Below are positions 7,466 to 14,158 of a stretch of 14,158 bases of DNA, one piece after another (the stretch's first letter is position 1; every line of letters begins with the position of its first letter). Source of the stretch: Nostoc sp. GT001 (lineage in GTDB: Bacteria > Cyanobacteriota > Cyanobacteriia > Cyanobacteriales > Nostocaceae); assembly GCF_030382115.1 (NCBI RefSeq), contig NZ_JAUDRJ010000003.1:5489311-5503468 (forward strand), read 5' to 3'. The position numbers and the translations under genes are program-made. The notes below the pieces were generated by a model. That model did not search any database. It had not been told where the DNA came from and saw only the letters and a program-made list of their open reading frames with translations.

Positions 7466-8299
7466 TTACGCCACGCGTCTAATTAGCGTTACACCATCTC
7501 GGATGGGTAACAGAACTTGCTCTACACGAGGATCGGTGGCGACAACGCGGTTGAATTGAGCGATCGCTTCACCGTTGGCGGTGCGTTGTTCGGGTGGTAG
7601 GTAAACTTGTCCCTGCAACAAAGTGTTATCCACACAGATTAACCCGTCGGGAGTCAGTAAGTTACCATCCAAAATGGTCTGGAAGTATTCTACATACTCT
7701 TTTTTATCGGCATCAATGAAGATCAGATCGAATACTTCTTTTCTGGCAGCCAGCTTGTGGAGTGTCTCTAAAGCAGGTGCTACTTCCACAACGATTTTGT
7801 CGCCGTGGGGAGACTCACTAAAACAAGCTTGAGCAAATTCAGCAACATAAGGATCTACTTCGCAACCGATAAGTTGCCCATCACTTGGTAATGCTTCTGC
7901 CATTGCTAAGGCTGAATACCCTGTGAACATTCCTACTTCTAGAATGCGCTTTGCTTTAGTGATATGAACAAACATTTTCAATGTCTGTCCTTCCAGATGC
8001 CCTGAGAGCATTTCCTGCTCTAGTTGACGCACTGTTTCACCATCGCTGAAGCGTTTGCTCCAGTCTTCTTTACTAGTTTTTTGCGCCAATGCTGTCAATG
8101 CGCTCGATTCTGGCGTGGTGTAATCATCCAAGTAGGGATCTAAACCCGCCGCTAATTGAACTCCCTGCCGCAAAGAATCTAATATCTCTACGGGAATATT
8201 GTTCTCTTCTGCTAATTTGAGGGTTTGCTGTAGCTGGGCTACTAAAATACTGTGTGGCGTTATCGGTCTAGCTGTTTCTCGTCCTAAAACACTCGTCAT
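7466..8299 (-). CDS. mysB: MysB, O-methyltransferase of MAA biosynthesis
   Basis: S-adenosylmethionine-dependent O-methyltransferase that converts demethyl-4-deoxygadusol (the MysA product) to 4-deoxygadusol. The 277-aa protein has the class I, caffeoyl-CoA-O-methyltransferase-like (metal-dependent) layout. An N-terminal helical region ends in EMLSGHLEGQTLKMF (96-110). The SAM motif EVGMFTGYSALAM spans 121-133, with acidic residue Glu147 in CEVDP. The metal-binding IDADKKEY (195-202) and VDNTLLQG (223-230) follow. The gene starts 4 bases after the mysA stop, so translational coupling is likely. The G-rich stretch that serves as its ribosome binding region lies within the end of mysA. Confidence 0.93.
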   Translation of the reverse strand: MTSVLGRETARPITPHSILVAQLQQTLKLAEENNIPVEILDSLRQGVQLAAGLDPYLDDYTTPESSALTALAQKTSKEDWSKRFSDGETVRQLEQEMLSGHLEGQTLKMFVHITKAKRILEVGMFTGYSALAMAEALPSDGQLIGCEVDPYVAEFAQACFSESPHGDKIVVEVAPALETLHKLAARKEVFDLIFIDADKKEYVEYFQTILDGNLLTPDGLICVDNTLLQGQVYLPPEQRTANGEAIAQFNRVVATDPRVEQVLLPIRDGVTLIRRVA

Positions 8300-8303
8300 A
8301 TTT

Positions 8304-9533
8304 TCACACCCCCACTAGCTTGGCTTCTTGACTTTCAATGTATGCGTCAACACCTTTTCCGCCACGAGGGTATTTAGCACAAAGACGTTTGTGTTCAGCC
8401 AGAGCAACATCAAGTTCTTCACGAGTTAGATCGTTGGCAAAGAAGCACTCACCAATCGGACAAGGCATAGCTGCACGTAGTTTGCCATCTCGTGTCAAGC
8501 TTATCGATTGGGTAGCATCCCAGAGTAAATCTCCATCTAGTAGAGGATGATCGAGTGATAAACCGATACGACTCATCAAGTCTAGGATGCGATCGCGCTC
8601 TCCTGTTGGAATATAGCCGCGTTGTGCTGCAATGGTTGCAGACAAAGCCATATCTATATTGACCGCATGACCATGATATAGGGGTATCTGAGGTGCTAAT
8701 TCTAGGGTAGGACTCCAAGTATGACCGTAAGCGATGACGCGATCGAGGTCTAGTTCATGCAAGTTAGGAGTCTCTAACTCCAACATAGTTTTGATTGCCT
8801 CGTAGTTGACTTTATGGGCAATCTCTTTAATTTCCGGTGTCGCGTTCACATGTCCAAAGTGAGTCGAAAGCAGTTCTTCGCCATATTCGTATAGCAGTTC
8901 AAAGACTTCCGAGTTAGAAACTACCGCAATTTTCACTAACTCTGCCATCCCATTACGAACTTGAGCCGTTGGCAAGGTTTTCAAGAATGAGAAGTCCAGG
9001 ATCACTTTCAAGGGTGCATGATATGCTCCCAAGCGATTTTTTAACTTGCGATGATTAACTGCTACCTTAATCGCTACACCTGCATCGATTAAACCAATCA
9101 ATGTGGTAGGAATGCGAATATAGTTGCTCTTGCGACGGTAAGAAGCACAAGCAAATCCAGCCACATCAGTAACTAGACCACCACCGACAACTAAGACTGG
9201 TTCTTTACGAACTAAGCCAAAATCTGAAAAAGCGTCAACGATTTTTTCAAAGGTTGCCAGGGTTTTAGCTGGCTCTGTAATGATGATCGGAAATACTGTC
9301 AGTTCAATGTCATAGTGTCTAAAATATGACCTGATCTGATCGCCATACAGTTCATGAACATTGGCATCAATTACAGTCAGACAGCGACCAAATTTTGCGT
9401 AGCTATCTGCAATTTCTCTGTTTTCAATATCAAATGCACCGTTCACATAGACAAGGCTAAAATCGATTTTTTCGTAACCTTGCACGTGAAACGCAGTTTC
9501 GGTAGCTTCAAATGATGCTTGAACCTTATTCAT
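8304..9533 (-). CDS. mysA: MysA, demethyl-4-deoxygadusol synthase (sugar phosphate cyclase)
   Basis: First MAA enzyme: an NAD- and metal-dependent cyclase of the dehydroquinate synthase/2-epi-5-epi-valiolone synthase superfamily, using sedoheptulose 7-phosphate to make the cyclohexenone core. Its 409 aa match family length. [13 protein letters not shown] (115-127) is the dinucleotide-binding glycine loop. [16 protein letters not shown] (141-156) follows. The metal ligands are Glu198 in GMAELVK, His271 in YGHTWSP and His287 in YHGHAV. The linked methyltransferase and ATP-grasp genes make the DDGS assignment much firmer than sequence alone, since the subfamilies are similar. AAGGG sits about 9 bases before the ATG. 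A TATAAT on the minus strand (9557-9552) is too close to that ribosome binding site to be a convincing promoter. It is the first gene of the mys run. Confidence 0.94.
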   Translation of the reverse strand: MNKVQASFEATETAFHVQGYEKIDFSLVYVNGAFDIENREIADSYAKFGRCLTVIDANVHELYGDQIRSYFRHYDIELTVFPIIITEPAKTLATFEKIVDAFSDFGLVRKEPVLVVGGGLVTDVAGFACASYRRKSNYIRIPTTLIGLIDAGVAIKVAVNHRKLKNRLGAYHAPLKVILDFSFLKTLPTAQVRNGMAELVKIAVVSNSEVFELLYEYGEELLSTHFGHVNATPEIKEIAHKVNYEAIKTMLELETPNLHELDLDRVIAYGHTWSPTLELAPQIPLYHGHAVNIDMALSATIAAQRGYIPTGERDRILDLMSRIGLSLDHPLLDGDLLWDATQSISLTRDGKLRAAMPCPIGECFFANDLTREELDVALAEHKRLCAKYPRGGKGVDAYIESQEAKLVGV

Positions 9534-9573
9534 TGTGTTGCCCTTATTCCAATTATAAAGATTGTGAGATTTC

Positions 9574-9593
9574 GGTAATAATCGCGATTTACC
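9574..9593. promoter_or_regulatory. Near-palindrome 41-60 bases upstream of mysA, possible operator
   Basis: GGTAATAATCGCGATTTACC is palindromic about the central AATCGCGATT (9580-9589), with outer GGTA/TACC arms and two extra bases on the left. A near copy occurs at 11056-11076 (19 of 21 positions, one gap). Its place just upstream of the mysA ATG, in the 5' leader or promoter, suggests a protein-binding site. No known regulator is identified by it. Confidence 0.4.
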
Positions 9594-9653
9594 CTAATGA
9601 ATGCCAGCAAGCAATCATGTTTTTCACCCTTTCAGATAAAAGACAGGACAAAA

Positions 9654-9675
9654 TTAGCTTTCAATCAAAAGCTAA
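9654..9675. promoter_or_regulatory. Hairpin upstream of mysA
   Basis: TTAGCTTT (9654-9661) and AAAGCTAA (9668-9675) form a perfect 8-base stem with a 6-base loop. On the minus strand the stem is followed by TTTTG, a weak terminator-like feature. If mysA transcription starts further upstream, this could act in the leader RNA. It lies about 120 bases before the mysA start. Chance occurrence in AT-rich DNA cannot be excluded. Confidence 0.3.
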
Positions 9676-9790
9676 CGCTTATTACTGACTGGCAATGTTT
9701 TTAAACAACACCATTCATTTGAGTAAATTCTGTAGATGGGTTAACCTTTAATTCGGCATAACCTCAAACAAGTCAAGTATACACACTAGC

Positions 9791-10272
9791 AATATATTGG
9801 AATAATACTTGCCTTCTTATTCTGTGGATTATTGACTTTTGTTTTGGGAAACTCATCTGAATTCAGATTGATTCCACTATATCTAAATATAGTGGCTTTC
9901 CAACTGTAAGATTCCGCAAAAATTCTAACCGAGATAAATGATTGTATCGTTGATCTCCCAGCTTCAATTTTAGATTAGAACCTTGATTAACCGTTAGTTC
10001 GCTGTTTATGAGCATTAGTGTCAAACCTTATATTACTAAACTCGTTACACTCTCTTTGCTTCAGAATAACAGTGGACTTTTAGTAAGTTTATCTGAATTT
10101 TTATTAACTCCACTATATTTGTCTCTAACAACTTTCCAATCGTTAGACCTTGCAAAACTCATATCTAAGTAAACTACTGATATTGTTTATCATTGTCTAT
10201 CTCCAGGCTGACATTTGATATTACAGTCATGATTAATCCTCATCTCGCCGTTTTTTGCATTAGTCTCAAACC
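9791..10272. repeat. Degenerate tandem duplication of about 240 bases
   Basis: Two adjacent copies, about 9791-10027 and 10028-10272, align along their length. Bases 9855-9921 and 10091-10157 align without gaps over 67 positions at roughly two-thirds identity, including exact ATCTGAATT, TCCACTATAT and CTTTCCAA. The ends also agree: GATTAA..GCATTAGTGTCAAACC at 9985-10027 and GATTAA..GCATTAGTCTCAAACC at 10231-10272. Copy 1 carries two palindromes that copy 2 has lost: ATCTGAATTCAGAT (9855-9868) and CCACTATA/TATAGTGG (9874-9895). A third, weaker end fragment may be present at 9740-9769. The sequence is non-coding and of unknown origin. Confidence 0.6.
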
Positions 10273-10565
10273 ATAAAATGGCTCAAAACAAAGATGACTC
10301 ACTGCATTCTGTTCATAACATCAGTAAAATACCTCCTTTTCCAGTCAATTTAATGCTCAGTATTTAATATACATACTTCAGCAACCCCTGAAAATTCAGA
10401 ATTTAAATATCTGAGTTACTGGCAACAAAAATTTAACTTTTTTAAGGAACGGTTGTGTGTGTTAAAGGTTTCTAAGTTTGCTTAAATTGCTTTCTTAGTC
10501 CTAAATAAAGGCTTTTCAAGCTGAACCAGCAAAGATTTTACTAGTAGGTTACTGAAAAGTTCAAC

Positions 10566-10603
10566 ACAAATCATAACATTACAGTAATACAAATCATAAC
10601 ATT
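10566..10603. repeat. Short tandem direct repeat
   Basis: ACAAATCATAACATT occurs at 10566-10580 and again, identically, at 10589-10603, a 23-base period. It lies in AT-rich non-coding DNA with no adjacent gene start, so any binding-site role is speculative. Confidence 0.55.
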
Positions 10604-10808
10604 TGTAAATATATTTCAGTCAATCCACCATGCGAAGTGTACTGAATAACCACATATCTACAATAAAATATGTCTAAAGATAGATATTTTATACAACAAG
10701 ATATTTTGGGCAGTAGCTATATCTAAGAGACATCTGGCGAATTTAATTATGCGTTGCGTTGCCCGAAATCCATCGCTTTGTTGGTTCTAGATGCATATAC
10801 ATACAATA

Positions 10809-10915
10809 GATATAGCAGTTGCCAAAGCCGTTAGGACAGTTTGCGGGAAACGCGTCTTCAACAGCGTACTTTATGATTTTATTGCTGTCCTAAGCTCCCT
10901 GTCCGTTGCCATATC
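10809..10915. mobile_element. MITE-like element or long-hairpin sequence with 31-base inverted ends
   Basis: The left end 10809-10839 (starts GATATAGCA, ends TTAGGACAG) matches the reverse complement of 10885-10915 at 21 of 31 positions with no gap. The match includes exact outer GATAT and an exact inner 9-base TTAGGACAG/CTGTCCTAA. The total of 107 bases with a 45-base centre and no transposase suits a miniature inverted-repeat element or a decayed IS end. I see no clear target-site duplication, so mobility is unproven. It could instead be a structured RNA. Confidence 0.4.
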
Positions 10916-10943
10916 TTGCAAAAGTAACAAATGCCAAGATTTT

Positions 10944-11008
10944 GGGGGAAGGTTAAAGGGTAAGAGAAAATTCTATACCTTTACCCTTTATCCCTTATCC
11001 TTTTCCCC
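10944..11008. repeat. Purine-rich/pyrimidine-rich inverted repeat
   Basis: TAAAGGGTAA (10954-10963) pairs perfectly with TTACCCTTTA (10981-10990). Outside these, GGGGG (10944-10948) and CCCC (11005-11008) allow an imperfect extension. One flank is purine-rich and the other pyrimidine-rich. Elements of this look are common in Nostoc intergenic DNA. It is not followed by a T run. Confidence 0.5.
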
Positions 11009-11055
11009 ACTTCTGCAAGAAGTCTAATGTTTCACTTTTGCGTGTATGGTTCACG

Positions 11056-11076
11056 GGTAAAAGATCGCGATTTACC
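11056..11076. repeat. Second copy of the mysA-upstream near-palindrome
   Basis: GGTAAAAGATCGCGATTTACC differs from 9574-9593 by one substitution and one extra base. It keeps the ATCGCGATTTACC right half exactly (13 bases). No gene starts beside it: the nearest is the 3' end of the membrane protein gene at 11385. This makes a dispersed-repeat origin as likely as an operator. Confidence 0.45.
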
Positions 11077-11281
11077 GGATGAACTCAACAGTACACTAAT
11101 TCACATATATAGCAAAATATTGCCACTATATGCGATCGCAACTGGTGTAGTCTAAGAAATTATGGAACACACGCTGTTTTTATATCATATCTGCGTTAAA
11201 AAATTACAACGCTACTGTTGTGCTAGATAGCTGTCAAACGAAGGAATTTGCCAGTGCGATCGCTTAGTTACTTTACAATAT

Positions 11282-11320
11282 AAAAAGTTGAGTATTTCTA
11301 ACAGGCAAAATTTATTTAAA
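11282..11320. repeat. AT-rich dispersed repeat, copy A
   Basis: This stretch matches 12983-13022 at 35 of 40 alignment columns, with exact blocks TATTTCTA, CAAAAT and TATTTAAA. It lies 3' of the membrane protein gene. A weaker partial relative (AAATATTTCTAACAA) is near 13972. HIP1 octamers lie close to both main copies. Confidence 0.5.
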
Positions 11321-11384
11321 AAGTAATTTAAACAATCTTAATATTTATAAATTCCAAAAGCTAACATACAATTTGTGAAAAAAA

Positions 11385-12035
11385 TTAGCGTGATAAACTT
11401 ATAAGTCTGCTTACCCGTTGTAGGCATATCCTTGTAAAATATGTAAACCAAGTACTAATTCCTAGTAGCTTAAACGTGTCTTCTATGGCAATATGGATGT
11501 CAGGAAATATATTGTCACAAACAATTGATAATCCAAAAAAGAAAATAGCAGATAACAAAATTAGAAATTCAGTTTTCTTCAATATTGTTTTGAATTTAAG
11601 GAAAAAGATTGAGGTGATTGCAATGTAGATTAAGTAAAATGCGCTTTCATTAATATTTAAATAATCAGGAAAAACACTATCATGAATTAAGAAAAAGTCA
11701 TCAAAGAGTAACAAACAGGTTATTAGCCCAGAAAACAAAAAGAATGATGAATATTCTTTAGCTCTAATATCTTTTTTCAGTAGTATGTAACTAAAGAGAC
11801 ATATTGATGCTGAAGAACACCAAAGCAATATACCAATATTTGAGAAAAATCCCAGATAAAAAGGCATACTCATGATGGCAGATGGATCTCTTGTCAAATC
11901 TTCTGTAGGTACTTTAGCTTTTAATTGCAGGAATATTGAAATTAAAGAAAATGGAATGATTGTTATTAAAAATGTTAATAATAAAATTTTGATTTGATTA
12001 ATATAGCTTGATTTTTGAAGAACTAAGTTTGTCAT
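11385..12035 (-). CDS. Unrecognised six-helix membrane protein
   Basis: A 216-aa integral membrane protein I cannot name. Six hydrophobic segments are visible at about 16-36, 63-85, 97-115, 132-148, 155-173 and 188-204. Between them lie conserved-looking acidic and histidine residues at membrane edges: DDFFLIHD (112-119), Glu130, Asp174 in VCDNIFPDIH, and IEDTFKLLG (184-192). Such a pattern of Asp, His and Glu can form a metal site in membrane hydrolases, but this is an inference only. The ATG at 12035 is preceded by AAGG at about 11 bases. Codon use is very AT-rich compared with the mys genes, which may mean different ancestry or weak expression. The pentapeptide gene is divergent from it, 421 bases away. 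Confidence 0.75.
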   Translation of the reverse strand: MTNLVLQKSSYINQIKILLLTFLITIIPFSLISIFLQLKAKVPTEDLTRDPSAIMSMPFYLGFFSNIGILLWCSSASICLFSYILLKKDIRAKEYSSFFLFSGLITCLLLFDDFFLIHDSVFPDYLNINESAFYLIYIAITSIFFLKFKTILKKTEFLILLSAIFFFGLSIVCDNIFPDIHIAIEDTFKLLGISTWFTYFTRICLQRVSRLISLSR

Positions 12036-12456
12036 GGGTTTCTACCTTGATTATCTAAGACCCTTCTTGCAGATTTTTAAGTATTGTTGTTGGATAACTG
12101 AATATCTGCTATGAAAGTATGATTTTGCTGCTCGTGTAAAAATTACTAGTAAGGACAAATGGGGTGTGTGACTGATAGGCATACATTTAGGCATCAACCA
12201 GATATTTACTAGACATATTTCAGTATTCGTTGGGCAGCAAAGAGTATCATTTTTAACTTTGATGATGATTTGGTTAAGAAGTTAAATGTCAAACACTTGA
12301 GTTGCAAGAGTATAGAATTAAGATAAGGTTAACAAAACAAAAGCAACAGGTTTAGATTATTTCATACAGCAAAAAAATATTCAAGTTATTTGTGTCTTGA
12401 ATTTTTTAAGTTTTGATGAAGCTTACTATCTTAAATGTGCATAATCTAGGTTAGCT
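12036..12456. other. Divergent intergenic region, 421 bases
   Basis: This lies between the starts of the membrane protein gene (minus) and the pentapeptide gene (plus), so promoters for both should be here. I find no convincing -35/-10 pair, operator palindrome or small gene. Confidence 0.5.
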
Positions 12457-12840
12457 ATGGATGCTAAAGAGTTGCTCAAGCGTTATGCTGCTGGAGAGAG
12501 AGATTTTAGTGGGATTAATTTGGAAGAGGCTGACTTGAATGGAGCTAATCTGAGCGGGGCTAACTTAAGTCGAGCTAATCTATTGGCAGCTAATTTGAGT
12601 GATGCTAATTTAAGTGGGGCTAATCTCAGTTATGCCAGATTGAGCCTGGCTAGGTTCATTGGTACTAATTTAGAGGATGCTAATGTGACTGATGCTGACA
12701 TAATTGGTGCCACATTTGAAAATGCCAATCTCAAAGGGTCTTACCTTAGTGATTTCGGTTACATTAACAATGCCTTGTTCCAAAATACGATTGTTGGTGA
12801 TGGTAGGATTATCGTTGGACCAGAGATAATTCATGGATGA
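12457..12840 (+). CDS. Pentapeptide-repeat protein
   Basis: A 127-aa protein whose residues 16-100 form about 17 consecutive pentads of the A(N/D)LxX type (for example NLSGA NLSRA NLLAA NLSDA). These fold as a right-handed quadrilateral beta-helix. A short N-terminal helix, MDAKELLKRYAAGERDF, precedes them; I know this lead-in from many cyanobacterial pentapeptide proteins. The C-terminal 27 residues are not repetitive. There is no signal peptide or membrane segment, so it is probably cytosolic. Family members are abundant in cyanobacteria and mostly of unknown function. The ATG at 12457 starts the conserved N-terminus; the upstream ribosome binding site is weak. Confidence 0.92.
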   Translation: MDAKELLKRYAAGERDFSGINLEEADLNGANLSGANLSRANLLAANLSDANLSGANLSYARLSLARFIGTNLEDANVTDADIIGATFENANLKGSYLSDFGYINNALFQNTIVGDGRIIVGPEIIHG

Positions 12841-13182
12841 ATATTCTGGGTTACTCTATCAGCCAATATGAAGTTAATCAAATAAGAATTTTCATACAGC
12901 AGTTTTCAAGTAGATGAGGTACAAAATAACTCAAGTGTCTGCTTCAACATCGGATATTGCTTGACAAGTTAATTTCGATAGAAAAAAATTGAATATTTCT
13001 AAGCAGACAAAATCTATTTAAATTACTTTTTATAAAAACTTAAGATTTCTTAACTTAGTTTAAAAAATCTTGGTATTGACTTCAGAATATAAGAGCGATC
13101 GCTTTGTAAAGGTTAGTTGATATTAGTTGTCAAACTGCTGGTGAAGTTAGAAACTAAGAAATACAACACACGCAATTATTTT
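12841..13182. other. Intergenic region, 342 bases
   Basis: AT-rich DNA between the pentapeptide gene and the DUF4149-like gene. It contains the AT-rich dispersed repeat copy B (12983-13022) and a HIP1 octamer (13095-13102). No gene is seen. The downstream frame is open back to a TTG at 13117, but that extension does not look like protein. Confidence 0.5.
12983..13022. repeat. AT-rich dispersed repeat, copy B
   Basis: Partner of 11282-11320 (35 of 40 columns). It lies 143 bases downstream of the pentapeptide stop and in the same orientation as copy A. It has no hairpin or terminator character. Confidence 0.5.
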
Positions 13183-13674
13183 ATGACTGCTATTTCTAAC
13201 CTAGAATTCAAACGACCAATTTGGCAAACCGCGATCGTATTGACCTTGGGCTTTTGGCTCAGTGCTAGTCTAGTTTTAGACTGGGTAATTATGCCTAGCC
13301 TTTATCTTTCTGGGATGATGAGTCAAGCTGGTTTTACCACAGCAGGCTATACGATTTTTTGGAACTTCAATCGGATGGAATTATTATCAGCGGCTGTAGT
13401 CCTGACTGGGGCACTAGCTTTGAACAAAACCCGATATCACTGGAGTATTGGTAGTATTGTTTTATCTGTGCTGCTGCTAACTATAGCTGTACTTGACACC
13501 TATTTCTTAACTCCGCAGATGTGTGCTATAGGAGTTCAACTCAACCTATTTGAAGCTGCTACTGCTATTCCGTCGACAATGAATTTATTACACGCTAGCT
13601 ATTGGGTACTGGAAGTAGTGAAGCTGGTTGCTGGTGGTACACTTTTAAGCTGGTGCTGGCGGGAGCAATTTTAA
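13183..13674 (+). CDS. Four-helix membrane protein, DUF4149-like
   Basis: A 163-aa integral membrane protein with helices at about 15-38, 64-82, 86-106 and 130-155. The pattern recalls the DUF4149 family: a first helix ending in WVIMPSLYLSGMM, the FWNFNRMELL loop, then YFLTPQM in helix 3 and MNLLHASYWVLEVVKL in the last helix. The assignment is from memory of the pattern and is moderate. Function unknown. I chose the ATG at 13183. The frame extends to a TTG at 13117 with AAAGG before it and a GTG at 13141, but the added residues (VKLLVKLETKK...) are unlike a family N-terminus. A strong terminator follows the stop by 50 bases. Confidence 0.75.
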   Translation: MTAISNLEFKRPIWQTAIVLTLGFWLSASLVLDWVIMPSLYLSGMMSQAGFTTAGYTIFWNFNRMELLSAAVVLTGALALNKTRYHWSIGSIVLSVLLLTIAVLDTYFLTPQMCAIGVQLNLFEAATAIPSTMNLLHASYWVLEVVKLVAGGTLLSWCWREQF

Positions 13675-13724
13675 GTAGATGGAGAAGTATAACGGTGAGA
13701 ATTTACACTTATAAATCTCACGCC

Positions 13725-13754
13725 AAAGACGCAAAGAAATTCTTTGCGTCTTTT
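13725..13754 (+). terminator. Strong hairpin terminator after the DUF4149-like gene
   Basis: AAAGACGCAAAGAA (13725-13738) is exactly complementary to TTCTTTGCGTCTTT (13740-13753), followed by one more T. The inner bases must open to form a loop, leaving a stem of about 12 pairs. Being A-rich on the left and T-rich on the right, it fits an intrinsic terminator. It starts 50 bases after the stop at 13674. The near symmetry means it could work in both directions. Confidence 0.7.
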
Positions 13755-14123
13755 CGCTACATATATCTTATGGATTAATGAATGCGATATTTACAACAGG
13801 CTATGCCTACGCGTACAATTTTGTATTTATATTTGTGATTTTTCAAACTTAGGATTTTTCGGATAAATTCGTACCATAAAATTATTCAGTTTTTTATAAG
13901 TGTAATTCAATAAGCAGACATATAATTATCTTTTACTGTACATTTTCAGCTTTCCCGGACATCTAAAAAAATAAATATTTCTAACAATTTTCTGGAAGAT
14001 GATATTAATTAGTTTTCATGTTTACTTTACTGATTTATCATGAAGTTTATATATTCCTGCTATTTTTTTTTGAAAATTATAGTAACCTAAGTTTTAGTGA
14101 GTATTTACTTGTTATCTACCATC

Positions 14124-14143
14124 TAGCTGAAAACAGCTATTTT
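14124..14143 (+). terminator. Small terminator-like hairpin near the window end
   Basis: TAGCTG (14124-14129) and CAGCTA (14134-14139) enclose an AAAA loop and are followed by TTTT. With six pairs and a short T run it is weak. No gene ends just upstream, so it may belong to nothing or to a transcript I cannot see. Confidence 0.25.
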
Positions 14144-14158
14144 GCAGGTATCTACTAC

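Larger units (their letters stand above)
9534..11384. other. Long non-coding region (1.85 kb) upstream of mysA
   Basis: Between the divergent side of mysA and the 3' end of the membrane protein gene there is no frame with coding character. The only sizeable one, 10791-11027, runs through two inverted-repeat elements and is rejected. No tRNA, rRNA or CRISPR pattern is visible. What it does hold is listed separately: an operator-like palindrome (also found at 11056), a hairpin, a degenerate tandem duplication, a short tandem repeat, a MITE-like element and a purine/pyrimidine inverted repeat. Any mysA promoter should lie in its left end. Confidence 0.7.
13675..14158. other. AT-rich tail of the window, 484 bases, no gene seen
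   Basis: It contains the terminator at 13725-13754 and a small hairpin at 14124-14143. No open frame with coding character or RNA gene is visible up to the window end. Confidence 0.55.

Noticed and set aside
8449..8718. Minus-strand frame of 89 codons inside mysA
   Set aside because: Same-strand alternative frame within a gene with clear motifs; composition is unlike protein.
9552..9557. Perfect TATAAT on the minus strand before mysA
   Set aside because: A start about 7 bases downstream would fall on the mysA ribosome binding site, and there is no good -35 element at the right distance.
10566..10603. Possible CRISPR or iteron array
   Set aside because: Only two 15-base units with an 8-base gap; far too few and too short for either.
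10791..11027. Open frame of 78 codons
   Set aside because: It runs through a 107-base inverted-repeat element and a purine/pyrimidine inverted repeat, has no ribosome binding site, and its C-terminal part is low-complexity translation of repeat DNA.
13117..13182. N-terminal extension of the DUF4149-like protein from TTG at 13117
   Set aside because: Although AAAGG precedes the TTG, the 22 extra residues are basic and unlike a membrane-protein N-terminus; the ATG at 13183 leads directly to the first helix.

Overview
The window reads as chromosome of a filamentous, probably Nostocales (Nostoc-like), cyanobacterium. The basis is: (i) eight exact copies of the cyanobacterial HIP1 octamer GCGATCGC (2500, 5339, 6818, 7560, 8589, 11132, 11256, 13095); (ii) dispersed GC-rich repeats built on TCTCTACGAGA, in a style I know from Nostoc/Anabaena genomes, inside an otherwise AT-rich background; and (iii) a complete mycosporine-like amino acid (MAA) sunscreen cluster. 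The genus is an inference from memory of such genomes; no search was possible.

Layout. Left part (1-2532): a small unrecognised protein, an aldo/keto reductase and a proline-iminopeptidase-like alpha/beta hydrolase, all on the plus strand. Next comes a 588-base spacer with a tandem 34-base repeat and a plausible promoter. It leads into an MFS-type transporter gene (3121-4567) that is broken by a single extra base at about 3721. Centre (4660-9533, minus strand): mysA-mysB-mysC-mysD, read from 9533 leftwards. MysA (sugar phosphate cyclase) and MysB (O-methyltransferase) make 4-deoxygadusol. MysC (ATP-grasp) adds glycine to give mycosporine-glycine. MysD (D-Ala-D-Ala-ligase-like) adds a second amino acid to give a disubstituted MAA such as shinorine or porphyra-334. 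mysA and mysB are only 4 bases apart, and mysB-mysC are separated by 59 bases holding a perfect hairpin. mysC-mysD are separated by 308 bases, most of it a repeat element bracketed by 15-base direct repeats. The transporter remnant converges on mysD.

Right part (9534-14158): about 1.85 kb without a convincing gene upstream of mysA. It holds a degenerate tandem duplication of about 240 bases, a near-palindrome present twice (once just upstream of mysA), a short MITE-like inverted-repeat element and other small repeats. Then follow an unrecognised six-helix membrane protein (minus strand), a pentapeptide-repeat protein, a four-helix DUF4149-like membrane protein with a strong terminator, and an AT-rich tail.

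I did not find a clearly new multi-gene system. The biosynthetic cluster is a known type. The less explained material is non-coding: the duplicated and palindrome-bearing DNA upstream of mysA, and the repeat elements between the mys genes, which could affect how the pathway is expressed.
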